Below, in pieces: positions 1 through 10,186 of a stretch of DNA of 64,000 nucleotides. A program made the position numbers and the translations under genes. Source of the DNA: Rhodococcus sp. PAMC28707 (GTDB lineage Bacteria > Actinomycetota > Actinomycetes > Mycobacteriales > Mycobacteriaceae). Within the stretch, counting starts at the first letter, position 1. The number at the start of each line of letters is the position of its first letter. The stretch covers positions 3,809,501 through 3,873,500 of the forward strand of contig NZ_CP039253.1 of NCBI RefSeq assembly GCF_004795915.1, given 5' to 3'. The notes beneath the pieces were generated by a model. It made no database searches, had not been told where the DNA came from, and saw only the letters and a program-made list of their open reading frames with translations.

Positions 1-1692
1 ATGGATGTTGCGCAACTGTTGTAGAGCCGGGTGCGCCCGCCTGATCGAATTCAGCGTCGCCAACCACGGCTCCAGCGATTCTCCTCGGGCCAGCGCGCCC
101 TCGAAGTCTCGGGGACGGAGTTGGTACTTCTCCGAATCGAGATACTCCTCACTGCCCGGACGCACGGCTTGGTGCTCGAACAATTCGTAACCCGAGTACA
201 CACCCCACGTGGGCGACAGGGTTGCCGCCAGCGCAGCACGAAGCGCGAACATTCCGGGCCCGCCGGTCTGCAGGCTTTCGTGAAGGATGTCCGGGGTGTT
301 GACGAACAGATTCGGCCGCGCATCGTCTGCGCGTCGGGCATGCTCCTCGGCGAACTCGGTGAGCTCCCACTTGGCAACCCGCCACGTGAAGTACGTGTAG
401 GACTGAGTGAAGCCGCGCTTGGCCAACCCGTACATCCGTGCAGGCCTGGTGAAAGCCTCGGCGAGGAACAGCACCTCCGGATGAGACTTCTTGATTTCGG
501 CGATGAGCCATTCCCAGAAATCTGGTGGCTTGGTATGTGGATTGTCCACTCGGAAGATTTTGACTCCCAGTGCAATCCAATGTCGAGTGACGCGCAGAAC
601 CTCGTTGTAGATGCCGCGGCGATCGTTGTCGAAGTTGACCGGATAGATGTCCTGGTACTTCTTGGGGGGATTTTCGGCGTAAGCGATCGTGCCGTCGGGA
701 AGCACCGTGAACCACTCCGGATGGGTCGCTGCCCACGGGTGGTCCGGAGCTGCCTGAAGCGCCAAATCGAGTGCGACCTCGAGATCGAGTGCATTGGCGG
801 CTTCGACGAACGCCCGAAAGTCGTCTTCGGTACCGAGTTCGGGATGGATCGCGTCGTGCCCGCCGTCTTTGGAACCGATGGCCCACGGCGAACCGACGTC
901 GTGCGGCGCCGGGGTCAGCGTGTTGTTCGGGCCCTTCCGATTGATCTCGCCGATCGGATGGATCGGCGGAAGGTAGACGACATCGAACCCCATGCCGGCA
1001 ATGCGGGGGAGTTGCTCGATGGATGTGGCGAATGTGCCGTGACGCGGTGTGCCATCTTCGTTCCATCCACCTGTCGACCGGGGAAAGAACTCGTACCAGG
1101 CGCCGTTGAGCGCGCGATTGCGCTCCACCCAGACGTTGATGGCGGGGGAACGCGTCACCAGTTCGCGCAGGGGGTACTCGTGCAGTAGGTCTGCCACTGC
1201 CGGTGTGAATGCCGACGCGACGCGAGCCGGAAGCTGACGGTCGGTGTCGCGCAGCGCAGTGACGACGTCGGCGAGAAGCGCTCGTTCCTCGGTGGGCACA
1301 CCTTTGGCAGCGCGCTCGAAAACCCGTGCACCGATTTCCAAGTCGTTGGCCAACTCGGTGGCGCTCTGACCCACACCCAGTTTGGCTTCGAGTGCATGCT
1401 TCCATGTCGCGACGGGATCGCTCCACGCCTCGATTCGGCAGATCCAGTAACCGGGGGCGCTCGGAGTGAAGAGTGCGTCGAACGTGTCGGGTTCACTGCC
1501 CGGGGTCATGGTGATGCGTAGTGGGGTCCGGACTCCGGGGCCACGAACGGCGAGTGTTGCGGCCACCGCGTCGTGACCTTCTCGCCACACATCCGCCGAA
1601 ACCGGAAATGCTTCGCCTACCACCGCTTTCGCGGGGTATTTTCCGGTGCTCGTGTCTGGAAGGACATTGTCGATACCGAGTCGACCTGTCAC
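1..1692 (-). CDS. glgE: GlgE, maltose-1-phosphate maltosyltransferase (C-terminus cut by window edge)
   Basis: This enzyme transfers maltosyl units from maltose-1-phosphate onto alpha-1,4-glucan (GH13_3, GlgE pathway) in the cytoplasm. The first 564 codons are visible; the family is about 670-700 residues, so the last ~100-130 are missing. The N-terminal beta-sandwich precedes a GH13 barrel. The nucleophile Asp383 lies in RVDNPH and the acid/base Glu412 in FLAEAF; the spacing of 29 equals that of the M. tuberculosis enzyme. The GTG start at 1692 is supported by GGAG six bases upstream. The gene is divergent from glgP, as in mycobacteria (Rv1327c/Rv1328). Confidence in identity is very high. 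Confidence 0.96.
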   Translation of the reverse strand, partial: MTGRLGIDNVLPDTSTGKYPAKAVVGEAFPVSADVWREGHDAVAATLAVRGPGVRTPLRITMTPGSEPDTFDALFTPSAPGYWICRIEAWSDPVATWKHALEAKLGVGQSATELANDLEIGARVFERAAKGVPTEERALLADVVTALRDTDRQLPARVASAFTPAVADLLHEYPLRELVTRSPAINVWVERNRALNGAWYEFFPRSTGGWNEDGTPRHGTFATSIEQLPRIAGMGFDVVYLPPIHPIGEINRKGPNNTLTPAPHDVGSPWAIGSKDGGHDAIHPELGTEDDFRAFVEAANALDLEVALDLALQAAPDHPWAATHPEWFTVLPDGTIAYAENPPKKYQDIYPVNFDNDRRGIYNEVLRVTRHWIALGVKIFRVDNPHTKPPDFWEWLIAEIKKSHPEVLFLAEAFTRPARMYGLAKRGFTQSYTYFTWRVAKWELTEFAEEHARRADDARPNLFVNTPDILHESLQTGGPGMFALRAALAATLSPTWGVYSGYELFEHQAVRPGSEEYLDSEKYQLRPRDFEGALARGESLEPWLATLNSIRRAHPALQQLRNIH

Positions 1693-1912
1693 TTCACACT
1701 CCGTTCTTCGCTCCGTTCGGCCGGTCGCATAGGGTGCGACAGCCGAGTAACTGATGGTCGGCGTGCTCTCGTGAACAACCGTAGTGCAGACGGCGACGCT
1801 GTGCCTGTGTCAGCGGCCTCCGTCGGCGATTTCCGGTCGTCCGTCGGTCTTTCCCCGCCGGTAGCACCGGTGAGTCCGGCCATGGACGACCAACGTGGGT
1901 AGTGTTCGTTTC
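1693..1912. promoter_or_regulatory. Divergent glgE/glgP promoter region
   Basis: This 220 bp gap separates the two glucan genes and must hold both promoters. On the + strand TAGTGT (1900-1905) lies 13 to 8 bases before the preferred glgP start GTG 1913, as expected for a leaderless -10 box. The glgE side has a Shine-Dalgarno sequence instead. I saw no clear operator. Confidence 0.5.
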
Positions 1913-4492
1913 GTGAAAGCCTTGCGTCGGTTCACTGTCCGAGCCCACCTGCCCGAACGTCTGAATGCCCTAGCGGAGCTTTCGACAAACCTCCGCTGGT
2001 CGTGGCACCCACCTACTCAACAACTCTTCGAAGAGATCGACCCTGCGCTCTGGGTCGAACTCGACCGCGATCCCATCGCTCTGCTCGGAGCGGTCGCGCC
2101 GAAGCGCCTGGAAGAACTTGCAGACGATCCGACTTTCGTCGACCGCCTTGCGGTAGTCTCTCGCGATCTGTCGGACTACCTGACTCGTCCACTCTGGTTC
2201 CAAAAGAAGCAGCGCACCGATTCTTCGCTGCCCACCGGCATCGGTTACTTCTCGATGGAGTTCGGTGTCAGCGAGGTTCTGCCCAACTACTCGGGCGGAC
2301 TCGGCATCCTTGCGGGCGACCATCTCAAAGCTGCGTCCGACTTGGGTCTGCCGTTGATCGGAGTCGGCCTTCTCTACAGATCCGGATACTTCCGGCAGTC
2401 ACTGACCGCCGACGGATGGCAGTCCGAGCGCTACCCATCGCTCGATCCGCAGGGCTTGCCCCTGCGTCTGCTCACCGACTCGTCCGATGCCCCGGTCCTC
2501 ATTCACGTGTCGATGCCGGGAGAGCGGGTCCTGCGAGCTCGGGTATGGATCGCGCAGGTCGGACGTGTCCCATTGCTGTTGCTGGACTCCGATATCGCGG
2601 ACAACGATCCGGAACTTCGAGGCGTGACCGATCGCCTGTACGGCGGAGACCAGGATCACCGCATCAAGCAGGAGATTCTGGCCGGAATCGGCGGGGTACG
2701 TGCCATTCGTGCGTATACGCACGCGCACGGCCTGCCGGACCCCGAGGTGTTCCACATGAACGAGGGGCACGCAGGGTTCCTCGGTGCCGAACGCATCCGC
2801 GAACTCGTCACCGGCAAAGGATTGGACTTCGACTCCGCCCTCGCATCGGTGCGAGCAGGAACCGTGTTCACCACCCACACGCCGGTGCCTGCCGGTATCG
2901 ACCGGTTTCCGGCCGATCTGGTCCGGCACTACTTCGGGAGCGACGCTTCCGCCGACTCGGCCTTGCTGCCAGGTCTGCCGATGGACCGCATTCTGGCGCT
3001 GGGCGGTGAGCCCGATCGGTCGGTGTTCAACATGGCACATATGGGCCTTCGCCTGGGCCAACGCGCCAACGGTGTCTCGAAGCTGCACGGGATCGTCAGC
3101 CGGGGCATGTTCAACGATCTGTGGCGTGGATTCGATGTATCGGAGGTACCGATCGGCTCGGTCACCAATGGTGTTCACGCGCCCACCTGGGCCGCGCGCG
3201 AGTGGATGGAGCTGGCGAACGAAACCGTCGGTGCCGATGCTCTGGAGGAAGCACGCGGCTGGGAACAGTTGCAGAACGTCCCGTCCGAAAAACTGTGGTC
3301 GACGCGAAACGATCTTCGGGGTCAACTCGTCGACGAAGTTCGCCGTCGGGTGCATCGATCGTGTTTGGAGCGAGGCTCGACCGAGGCTGAACTTGGTTGG
3401 ACCTCAGGGGTTTTCGACCCGAACGTATTGACGGTCGGGTTCGCGAGACGAGTGCCGACGTACAAGCGTCTGACGTTGATGTTGCGCGAACCGGAACGGC
3501 TGAAGAGGCTTCTGCTCGATCCGGACCGTCCAGTGCAATTGGTCGTTGCCGGAAAGTCCCATCCCGCGGACGACGGTGGCAAGGCACTCATCCAGCAGAT
3601 AGTTCGGTTCGCCGATGCCGCAGATGTTCGCCATCGCATCGTGTTCCTACCGGACTACGACATGTCGATGGCTCGATACCTTTACTGGGGCTGCGATGTC
3701 TGGCTCAACAACCCACTTCGCCCACTCGAAGCCTGCGGAACCTCGGGCATGAAGTCCGCGTTGAACGGCGGCCTCAACCTGTCCATCCGCGACGGATGGT
3801 GGGACGAGATGTACGACGGCGAGAATGGTTGGGCCATACCGACTGCCGACGGGGTGACGGACGAGAGCCGCCGCGACGACCTCGAAGCCTCGGCGTTGTA
3901 CGAGTTGCTGGAGCAGTCGGTGTTGCCCAAATTCTACGACCGTACCGACGGTGTGCCGACTCGCTGGATCGAGATGGTTCGCCACACCCTCGAGCATCTG
4001 GGGCCGAAGGTGCTGGCGTCGAGAATGGTTCGTGACTACACGCTCGGTTACTACGCACCGGCTGCGACGGCGGCGCGCACCGTCGACCGCGACGCGTACG
4101 CCGGCGCGAAGGACGTCGCAGCGTACCGCCGACGGGTCGAGGACGCCTGGCATTCCGTCGAGGTCGTCCAGGTCGACAGTGAAGGCCTGCCCGACACCCC
4201 GGTCATCGGCGCGAAGCTCACCTTGCGGGCGTACGTCCGGCTCGGAGGTCTTTCGCCGTCGGACGTCGTCGTTCAGGCTGTGCTCGGCCGGGTCACCGAC
4301 GACGAAAATCTGATCGATACCCGAACTGTGGCTATGACGCATTCCGGAACGGACTCGCTCGGGGAGGTCTTCGAGACCGACACCGCTCTGCCGGTCAGCG
4401 GGGCAGTCGGTTACACCGTACGAGTGCTGCCGCACCATCCACTGTTGGCCGGTGATGCCGAATTGGGGCTGGTGAAATCGCCGAATCCGTAA
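1913..4492 (+). CDS. glgP: GlgP, alpha-glucan (glycogen) phosphorylase
   Basis: It phosphorolyses alpha-1,4-glucans to glucose-1-phosphate using pyridoxal phosphate in the cytoplasm. The product is 859 residues and belongs to the long GT35 subfamily (Rv1328 type). The PLP lysine is about residue 614 in GTSGMKS, followed by the glucan-site NGGLNLS segment. An in-frame GTG at 1895 would add six residues. GTG 1913 (VKALRRFTVRAHLP) is preferred because family members start with this sequence and because TAGTGT sits at -13 to -8. It pairs with GlgE: one enzyme extends and the other degrades glucan. It converges on dinG with only 18 bp between the stops and no obvious hairpin. Confidence 0.95.
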   Translation: MKALRRFTVRAHLPERLNALAELSTNLRWSWHPPTQQLFEEIDPALWVELDRDPIALLGAVAPKRLEELADDPTFVDRLAVVSRDLSDYLTRPLWFQKKQRTDSSLPTGIGYFSMEFGVSEVLPNYSGGLGILAGDHLKAASDLGLPLIGVGLLYRSGYFRQSLTADGWQSERYPSLDPQGLPLRLLTDSSDAPVLIHVSMPGERVLRARVWIAQVGRVPLLLLDSDIADNDPELRGVTDRLYGGDQDHRIKQEILAGIGGVRAIRAYTHAHGLPDPEVFHMNEGHAGFLGAERIRELVTGKGLDFDSALASVRAGTVFTTHTPVPAGIDRFPADLVRHYFGSDASADSALLPGLPMDRILALGGEPDRSVFNMAHMGLRLGQRANGVSKLHGIVSRGMFNDLWRGFDVSEVPIGSVTNGVHAPTWAAREWMELANETVGADALEEARGWEQLQNVPSEKLWSTRNDLRGQLVDEVRRRVHRSCLERGSTEAELGWTSGVFDPNVLTVGFARRVPTYKRLTLMLREPERLKRLLLDPDRPVQLVVAGKSHPADDGGKALIQQIVRFADAADVRHRIVFLPDYDMSMARYLYWGCDVWLNNPLRPLEACGTSGMKSALNGGLNLSIRDGWWDEMYDGENGWAIPTADGVTDESRRDDLEASALYELLEQSVLPKFYDRTDGVPTRWIEMVRHTLEHLGPKVLASRMVRDYTLGYYAPAATAARTVDRDAYAGAKDVAAYRRRVEDAWHSVEVVQVDSEGLPDTPVIGAKLTLRAYVRLGGLSPSDVVVQAVLGRVTDDENLIDTRTVAMTHSGTDSLGEVFETDTALPVSGAVGYTVRVLPHHPLLAGDAELGLVKSPNP

Positions 4493-4510
4493 CCGGTTCT
4501 GCGAAGTTGG

Positions 4511-6559
4511 TTACCTTCCGGAAAGCCGGGTGAGAGCTTTGCGCACTACCTCAGGGTCGGACGTCTCCCAGAAAGGGGGAAGCGAGGCCCTGAGGTAGCC
4601 GCCGTAGCGAGCGGTCGCAAGTCGTGGGTCGAGCATGGCGACGACGCCTCTGTCGTCGACGCTGCGCAGCAACCGGCCGACGCCCTGCGCGAGTAGAAGC
4701 GCGGCATGATTGGCGGCAACCGAGAGGAAGCCGTTGCCGCCACGGGACTCCACTGCCTGTTGCCGGGCCACCAGGAGCGGGTCGTCCGGTCTGGGGAACG
4801 GGATCCGATCCAGGATCACCAGGCTGAGGGACGGACCGGGAACGTCAACTCCTTGCCATAGCGACAGGGTGCCGAAGAGCGAGGTTGCTTCGTCCTCGGC
4901 GAACTTGGTGACCAATGCACCCGTGGAGTCGTCGCCCTGGCACAGGATCGGTGTGTCCAGCCGCTCGCGCATCTCTTCGGCGGCAGCCTTCGCCGCGCGC
5001 ATCGAGGAGAACAAGCCCAGTGTCCGGCCACCGGCAGCACTGACCAGTGCCTCGATCTCGTCCAAGTACTCGGCGGACAGGCCGTCACGGCCGGGAGGCG
5101 AAAGATGTTTGGCCACATACAGAATGCCGGCCTTCGCGTGATCGAACGGGGACCCGACGTCGAGCGAATTCCAATGAATCGACGCGGTGTCGGACGGTGG
5201 CTGCGCGCCCGACGCCATGGCCGTGTCGCTGCGTGCAGAATTCTCGGCCGGAAGACCCCAATTGACGGCGAGACCGTCGAACGAGCCACCGACCGTCAGC
5301 GTCGCCGAAGTCAACACCACGGTCGACTCGGCGAAGAGTCGGCTGCGCAGTAGACCACCGACCGACAGTGGCGCTATTCGGACGGTGCGTTTGACGTTCC
5401 CGCGGAAGTCGTCGACTGCATGCCAGACGACGTCCTTACGTTTGGCGGGGTCCGGTTCGTCGAAGGCGGTGAGTACTCGTACCGCGCTGTCGTGGACTTC
5501 GTCGATGGCCACGAGGGCCGCATTGCGCGCGGCAGCGGCTTCCGGGTCCGAGGCTGCCATGCTCTGCTTCTGCGGACCGATCGCGGTACGAACGGCCCAG
5601 GCGGAGTCTCGAACGGAGGCCAGCGCAGGTCCCACCCCGTCCGGGAGAGCCGACCATCGGCCGGGCGGGAGGCTGTCGAGAATCGCAGCCCAGTTGTCCG
5701 CCGCGCCGTCGAGTGCGTCGACGATCTCCTCTTCGATCAGCTTGGAGCACCGACGAGCAGCAGCGGTGACCGTTGCGGCAGACAGTTCCGAAGTGGCAAC
5801 GCCGGTGACTCGATCGACGAGTTCGTGCGCTTCGTCGATGACCACCACGTCGTGCTCGGGAAGAATCTGGATTCCGGTGATGGCATCGATGGCCAGCAGT
5901 GCGTGGTTGGTGACCACGACGTCCACCTGTGACGCTTCGGTGCGTGCGCGCTCGGCGAAGCAGTCCTCGCCGACGGGGCATCGAGACTTACCGAGGCATT
6001 CACGTGCGGTGACGCTGACCTGCCGCCATGCCTGATCGCTGACCCCGGGGACGACGTCGTCACGGTCGCCGGTGTCGGTGTCGGAAGACCACTGCGTGAG
6101 CCGGACGACCTCGCGGCCGAGGCGGGAGATGGCGAACGCGTCGAAGAGTTCGGCGTCGGGCTTCTCCTCGGATGCTCCGGTGTGAATCTTGTTCATGCAC
6201 AGATAGTTGTTGCGGCCCTTGAGTATTGCGAACTTCGGCCGCCTACCGATGGCATCCTCGAGTGCATCCGCCAGCCGAGGAAGGTCACGGTCCACGAGCT
6301 GACGTTGCAACGCGATGGTTGCCGTCGAGACGACGACGGTGCGCCCGGACTCGACAGCATGTCTGATGCTCGGCACGAGGTACGCCAGCGATTTACCGGT
6401 TCCGGTCCCAGCCTGCACGGCCAGGTGCTCCCCGGTGTCGATCGAGTGCGCGACGGCCGATGCCATCGTGAGCTGATTGCTGCGTTCCTTACCTCCTAGC
6501 GAGTGCACCGCGACCTTCAGTAGGGCGGGAACTGTGGGGAGCTCGGTCTTCGACGGCAC
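4511..6559 (-). CDS. dinG: DinG-family ATP-dependent DNA helicase
   Basis: This is a superfamily 2 5'-3' helicase of the XPD/DinG group, 682 residues, presumed to act in repair and in removing structures at forks. Walker A AGTGTGKS is at 50-57 and the DEAH box at 242-245. Four cysteines (121, 188, 194, 200) lie between motifs Ia and II, as needed for the 4Fe-4S cluster. The GTG start at 6559 has no Shine-Dalgarno sequence, but TAGTCT lies exactly 12 to 7 bases upstream (forward 6566-6571), which fits a leaderless mRNA. Its position between glgP and pncB matches Rv1329c. Confidence 0.94.
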   Translation of the reverse strand: MPSKTELPTVPALLKVAVHSLGGKERSNQLTMASAVAHSIDTGEHLAVQAGTGTGKSLAYLVPSIRHAVESGRTVVVSTATIALQRQLVDRDLPRLADALEDAIGRRPKFAILKGRNNYLCMNKIHTGASEEKPDAELFDAFAISRLGREVVRLTQWSSDTDTGDRDDVVPGVSDQAWRQVSVTARECLGKSRCPVGEDCFAERARTEASQVDVVVTNHALLAIDAITGIQILPEHDVVVIDEAHELVDRVTGVATSELSAATVTAAARRCSKLIEEEIVDALDGAADNWAAILDSLPPGRWSALPDGVGPALASVRDSAWAVRTAIGPQKQSMAASDPEAAAARNAALVAIDEVHDSAVRVLTAFDEPDPAKRKDVVWHAVDDFRGNVKRTVRIAPLSVGGLLRSRLFAESTVVLTSATLTVGGSFDGLAVNWGLPAENSARSDTAMASGAQPPSDTASIHWNSLDVGSPFDHAKAGILYVAKHLSPPGRDGLSAEYLDEIEALVSAAGGRTLGLFSSMRAAKAAAEEMRERLDTPILCQGDDSTGALVTKFAEDEATSLFGTLSLWQGVDVPGPSLSLVILDRIPFPRPDDPLLVARQQAVESRGGNGFLSVAANHAALLLAQGVGRLLRSVDDRGVVAMLDPRLATARYGGYLRASLPPFWETSDPEVVRKALTRLSGR

Positions 6560-6631
6560 CGCAGAAGACTACTGCCACTCACCGACCGGATGCGCCATCG
6601 ACACCGTCCGGCCACTGCCGCGGGCGACGGT

Positions 6632-7978
6632 TCACGCGGGGGCTGCGATGAACCGCGTCGACAGTGCAGGTTCGCCCTGCGAGAGCTTGAGCCCTTCCCA
6701 CGGAAGACTGACGAGCCGCTGTGCGAGTAGTTCGCGTGCATCGTTCAAGCCGGGTAACGACGGTTCTTGCTTGCCGCCGCGCACCAGGGGCCTACACAGT
6801 TCGATGGCGGTGAGTCCGTCGTCGATTTCCGGCCTGCTGCCTACGGGATACACGATTTCTTCGATTGCTGTTCCAGTGGATCGAGTGGTTCGGATAGCAG
6901 CTTTGGTGCCCCCGCGGGACTCCTTGTGGCTGCTGCGTTTGGCGACGGGACGCCCGTCGACCGTCACCAGCTTGTAGACCATGCCCGCTGTGGGCGCCCC
7001 CGATCCGGTCACCAGAGAGGTGCCGACGCCGTAGCTGTCCACTGGTTCGGCGCGCAGTGCGGCGATCGCATACTCGTCGAGGTCACCCGATACGACGATC
7101 TTCGTTTTCGTTGCACCGAGGTCGTCGAGTTGACGGCGGACCTGTCGGGCGATCACTCCGAGGTCTCCGGAATCGATGCGTACTCCGCCCAGACCGGTAC
7201 CGGCGACCTCGACGGCATTGGCGACGCCGGCAGTGATGTCGTAGGTGTCGACGAGCAGCGTCGTGCCGACCCCCAGATTACGAACCTGCGCGGCGAAGGC
7301 GGCCTTCTCGTTCGGACCATCGGCGTCGGTGTAGAGCAGGGTGAAGGCGTGCGCCGAAGTTCCGGCTCCGGGGACGCCGTGGCGTCGTACTGCTTCGAGG
7401 TTCGACGTCGCGGTGAATCCGGCGATGTAGGCGGCGCGCGAGGCCGCGACTGCGGCTTCTTCGTGGGTGCGACGCGAACCCATCTCGATCAGCGGGCGCG
7501 TACCCGCAGAGTTCGCCATGCGTGCGGCTGCAGACGCTATTGCGCTGTCGTGGTTGAGAATCGACAGGGCAAGAGTTTCCAGAACGACGCATTCGGCGAA
7601 GGTTCCGTGTACCGACAGCACCGGCGAGCCGGGGAAATACAGTTCGCCCTCTCGGTAGCCGTCCACGTCCCCGCCGAAAGAATAATTTTCGAGCCACTCG
7701 AGGGTCTTGGTCGGGAGGAAGGCGGCGAGCGTCTCGATCTCTGCCGGCCCGAAGCGGAATCGTGTCAGTGCTTCGAGGAACCTGGCGGTACCGGCGACGA
7801 CGCCGTAACGCCGGCCGTTCGGCAGCCGCCGGGCGAATACCTCGAAACTGCACGGTATGTGCGCAGAACCGTCGGCAAGCGCGGCCGAGAGCATGGTGAA
7901 TTCGTACTGGTCCGTCATCAGCGCGGAACTGCGTTCATGGTCGCAAAAGTCCGGCTTGGACATCGAGGCGTCGGTCAC
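6632..7978 (-). CDS. pncB: PncB, nicotinate phosphoribosyltransferase
   Basis: It condenses nicotinate with PRPP, driven by ATP, to give nicotinate mononucleotide in the Preiss-Handler NAD salvage route. The product is 448 residues, normal for the family. The phosphorylated histidine is expected at residue 172 in GSRRTHEEA, and the PRPP-loop region (VVSGDLDEY, GVGTSLVT) follows. A long in-frame extension reaches back into clpS and was rejected. GTG 7978 is preferred to ATG 7963 because TACTGT sits 13 to 8 bases upstream (forward 7986-7991). It is divergent from clpS, as in Rv1330c/Rv1331. Confidence 0.94.
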   Translation of the reverse strand: MTDASMSKPDFCDHERSSALMTDQYEFTMLSAALADGSAHIPCSFEVFARRLPNGRRYGVVAGTARFLEALTRFRFGPAEIETLAAFLPTKTLEWLENYSFGGDVDGYREGELYFPGSPVLSVHGTFAECVVLETLALSILNHDSAIASAAARMANSAGTRPLIEMGSRRTHEEAAVAASRAAYIAGFTATSNLEAVRRHGVPGAGTSAHAFTLLYTDADGPNEKAAFAAQVRNLGVGTTLLVDTYDITAGVANAVEVAGTGLGGVRIDSGDLGVIARQVRRQLDDLGATKTKIVVSGDLDEYAIAALRAEPVDSYGVGTSLVTGSGAPTAGMVYKLVTVDGRPVAKRSSHKESRGGTKAAIRTTRSTGTAIEEIVYPVGSRPEIDDGLTAIELCRPLVRGGKQEPSLPGLNDARELLAQRLVSLPWEGLKLSQGEPALSTRFIAAPA

Positions 7979-8046
7979 AGATACAACAGTACGAGGCGTA
8001 GGGGCGAAGGTGTGCACTACCGCTCCCTCGTCGTACCCTGAGAGGT
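7979..8046. promoter_or_regulatory. Compact divergent pncB/clpS promoter, both sides apparently leaderless
   Basis: Only 68 bp separate the two starts. The minus strand has TACTGT at -13 to -8 of pncB GTG 7978. The plus strand has TACCCT (8034-8039) at -13 to -8 of clpS ATG 8047. Both would place the transcript 5' end at or next to the start codon. AGAGG just before the clpS ATG is too close to act as a good ribosome-binding site. This is an inference from motif and spacing. Confidence 0.5.
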
Positions 8047-8412
8047 ATGGCTTCATCGACGGCACGACCGACCGTGGGCAGAGCGGTCGCGGTACCGAAC
8101 TCGTCGATTTCACCGTCGGCGGCATCCCCCCAGGCGGCACCAGCGGAAACAGAAGTGGTGGCACGGGCCGAAGCACACGATGTGCCCTGGGTGACCATCG
8201 TCTGGGACGACCCGGTCAACCTCATGCACTACGTCACCTTCATTTTTCAGAAGCTGTTCGGATACAGCAAAGCGAAAGCCACCGACCTGATGATGCAGGT
8301 TCATTCGGAGGGCAAGGCAGTCGTCTCCAGCGGTGAGCGCGATGCGATGGAGAACGACGTTCGCAAACTGCACGCGGCCGGTTTGTGGGCCACGATGCAA
8401 CAAGACAAATAG
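8047..8412 (+). CDS. clpS: ClpS, N-end rule adaptor of ClpC/ClpA protease
   Basis: ClpS delivers proteins with destabilising N-terminal residues to the ClpCP protease. The 121-residue product has a ~45-residue variable N-terminus rich in Ser, Ala and Pro, then the ClpS fold ([16 protein letters not shown], then [15 protein letters not shown]). The substrate pocket includes the conserved DDPVN and H region. The start codon is probably leaderless (TACCCT upstream). The next gene, DUF2017, begins 67 bp later, as in Rv1331-Rv1332. Confidence 0.93.
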   Translation: MASSTARPTVGRAVAVPNSSISPSAASPQAAPAETEVVARAEAHDVPWVTIVWDDPVNLMHYVTFIFQKLFGYSKAKATDLMMQVHSEGKAVVSSGERDAMENDVRKLHAAGLWATMQQDK

Positions 8413-8479
8413 GGCAGCAAGACACGTACGGGCTTCGAGACAGCAGGCCAGGCATCCAAGGACGGGGCAGAAGAGCGCA

Positions 8480-9040
8480 GTGCGCATGTGGAGCAGAAAG
8501 AACTCACTCAGCGGGGTCAAGATCCGCTCGGATATGGACGCCAGAGAAGCAACTGTGCTCAGGTCGCTCGTGGAGTCGGTAGTCGGTCTTCTCCGCGATC
8601 GAGAAGCCGATGCCCCGACGGACGAGCTGGCGGCCATGACGGGTCTACGAACCGGCCACAGCAGTCCACCCGAGGATGCAGCGCTCGCGCGGCTCCTGCC
8701 CGACTTCCACCGCCCGGATTCCGGTTCCGATACGTCAAACCTCAACGGTGCGCTCCGCGGATTGCACGAGCCGGAGATCATCGACGACAAGCTCGCTGCA
8801 AGCCGAGTCATCCTCGACACGATTCCGACGAACGGCGGAAAAGTCGTCCTGACCCCCGCACAGGCAGACTCCTGGCTGATGGGCCTCAACGACGTAAGGT
8901 TGGCGCTCGGAACCACATTGGGTATCGACGCAGACACTCCTGAAGTTCTCGACGAGGGGGATCCACGGGCCCCCCATCTGGACGTGTACCACTGGCTGAC
9001 CTGGATGCAGGATTCCCTCGTTCAGGTCCTCATTCCGTAG
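8480..9040 (+). CDS. DUF2017 family protein
   Basis: The product is 186 residues and acidic, with no signal peptide or membrane segment. It matches the actinobacterial DUF2017 family that always travels with clpS (Rv1332 in M. tuberculosis), so a role linked to ClpS-dependent proteolysis is possible but unproven. The reading frame is open upstream into clpS. GTG 8480 (VRMWSRKNSL) is chosen because homologues begin with a similar basic segment; ATG 8486 is the alternative. The last codons (TAG 9038-9040) form part of the ribosome-binding site of the next gene. Confidence 0.85.
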   Translation: MRMWSRKNSLSGVKIRSDMDAREATVLRSLVESVVGLLRDREADAPTDELAAMTGLRTGHSSPPEDAALARLLPDFHRPDSGSDTSNLNGALRGLHEPEIIDDKLAASRVILDTIPTNGGKVVLTPAQADSWLMGLNDVRLALGTTLGIDADTPEVLDEGDPRAPHLDVYHWLTWMQDSLVQVLIP

Positions 9041-9049
9041 GAGTACCTG

Positions 9050-10111
9050 TTGGGGACGGGTCCGAAGGACGCACTGACCGACGTGTCAGGCTTACTGGTG
9101 GGGCATCACCACGAGATCGATCCGGCTGCCGAACTCGGGTCCGGCGCCGCCACCGGATGCACCGTGATCCGCGCTCTGGGCGGTGCTGTCGCCGCCGTCG
9201 ACGTCCGGGGAGGTGGTCCCGGTACCCGTGAGACCGATCTGCTGGACCCGAGCCATTCGGTGCAGCAAGTAAACGCCGTTCTCCTCACCGGTGGAAGTGC
9301 ATACGGACTCGCTGCCGCCGACGGTGTCATGCGCTGGCTCGAAGAGCACGGACACGGAATTGCCATGGGTGGCCCGGACCAGGTGGTACCGATCGTTCCG
9401 GCGGCCGTCATCTTCGATCTGCCGGTAGGGGATTGGTCCATCCGGCCGACCGCCGACTTCGGATATCGCGCAACGGCGGCCGCTCGAGCCGATTTCGCGA
9501 CAGGTTCGGTGGGCGCAGGTGTCGGTGCTCGTGCGGGGGTGCTCAAGGGCGGCGTCGGCACTGCGAGCACCGTCATCGAGGGAGGGCCTGCCGACGGCGT
9601 CACCGTCGGCGCACTGATCGTCACCAATCCGGTCGGTTCGGTGTTCGATCCCCGGACCGGACTTCCGTGGGGAGTCGGGTCGGAAGGGCCCGGTGCGTAC
9701 CGGATGCGCACACCAGACGTGCACGAGGTGTGGAACGCCAACGCACTCGCACCCAAGGGCACCGCCCTCAATACGACGATCGGCGTCGTAGGCACCGATG
9801 TGGAGCTGAGCGCGGCGTCGTGCAAACGCGTGGCCGTCGCCTCTCACGACGGCCTGGCGCGGGCGATCAGACCTGCCCACTCTCCACTCGACGGCGACAC
9901 GATTTTCGCGCTGTCGACCGGCACGAGGAAGGTCGTCACGGAAACTGCCATGCCCAAGGCGTTCTCCTCCGACCTGCCGGTTCTCGCCGCAGTGTGCGCG
10001 GTTGCGGCCGAAGTCGTCGAGCGGGCCATCGTCCGTGCATTGCTCGACGCGACCTCGATTGCCGGCATTGCGACGTACCGTCAGATTTTCCCGTCGGCCT
10101 TTGCGCCCTGA
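9050..10111 (+). CDS. P1 (S58, DmpA-like) family peptidase
   Basis: This is an N-terminal-nucleophile hydrolase of the DmpA/beta-aminopeptidase family, 353 residues. Such proteins are made as one chain and self-cleave before a Ser or Thr that then becomes the nucleophile. Here the likely site is in ALNTTIGVVGTD at about residues 240-250. The GGSAYGL and MPKAFSS segments are also typical. The TTG start at 9050 is fixed by TAGGAG ending six bases upstream, overlapping the DUF2017 stop, so the two are probably cotranslated. It corresponds to Rv1333. Substrate is unknown; D-amino-acid or beta-amino-acid peptides are plausible. Confidence 0.88.
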   Translation: MGTGPKDALTDVSGLLVGHHHEIDPAAELGSGAATGCTVIRALGGAVAAVDVRGGGPGTRETDLLDPSHSVQQVNAVLLTGGSAYGLAAADGVMRWLEEHGHGIAMGGPDQVVPIVPAAVIFDLPVGDWSIRPTADFGYRATAAARADFATGSVGAGVGARAGVLKGGVGTASTVIEGGPADGVTVGALIVTNPVGSVFDPRTGLPWGVGSEGPGAYRMRTPDVHEVWNANALAPKGTALNTTIGVVGTDVELSAASCKRVAVASHDGLARAIRPAHSPLDGDTIFALSTGTRKVVTETAMPKAFSSDLPVLAAVCAVAAEVVERAIVRALLDATSIAGIATYRQIFPSAFAP

Positions 10112-10186
10112 CCACAGCGGTAGACTTCGAAGGGCAGACCCCTCCCCGGTGCGTGGATGTCGGGGCTGGACGAAAGGCCTAGTTCC

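Noticed and set aside
31..1188. 385-codon open frame on + over glgE
   Set aside because: It is antisense to a gene with intact catalytic motifs; the translation has no recognisable domain. High-GC genes often give long open frames on the other strand.
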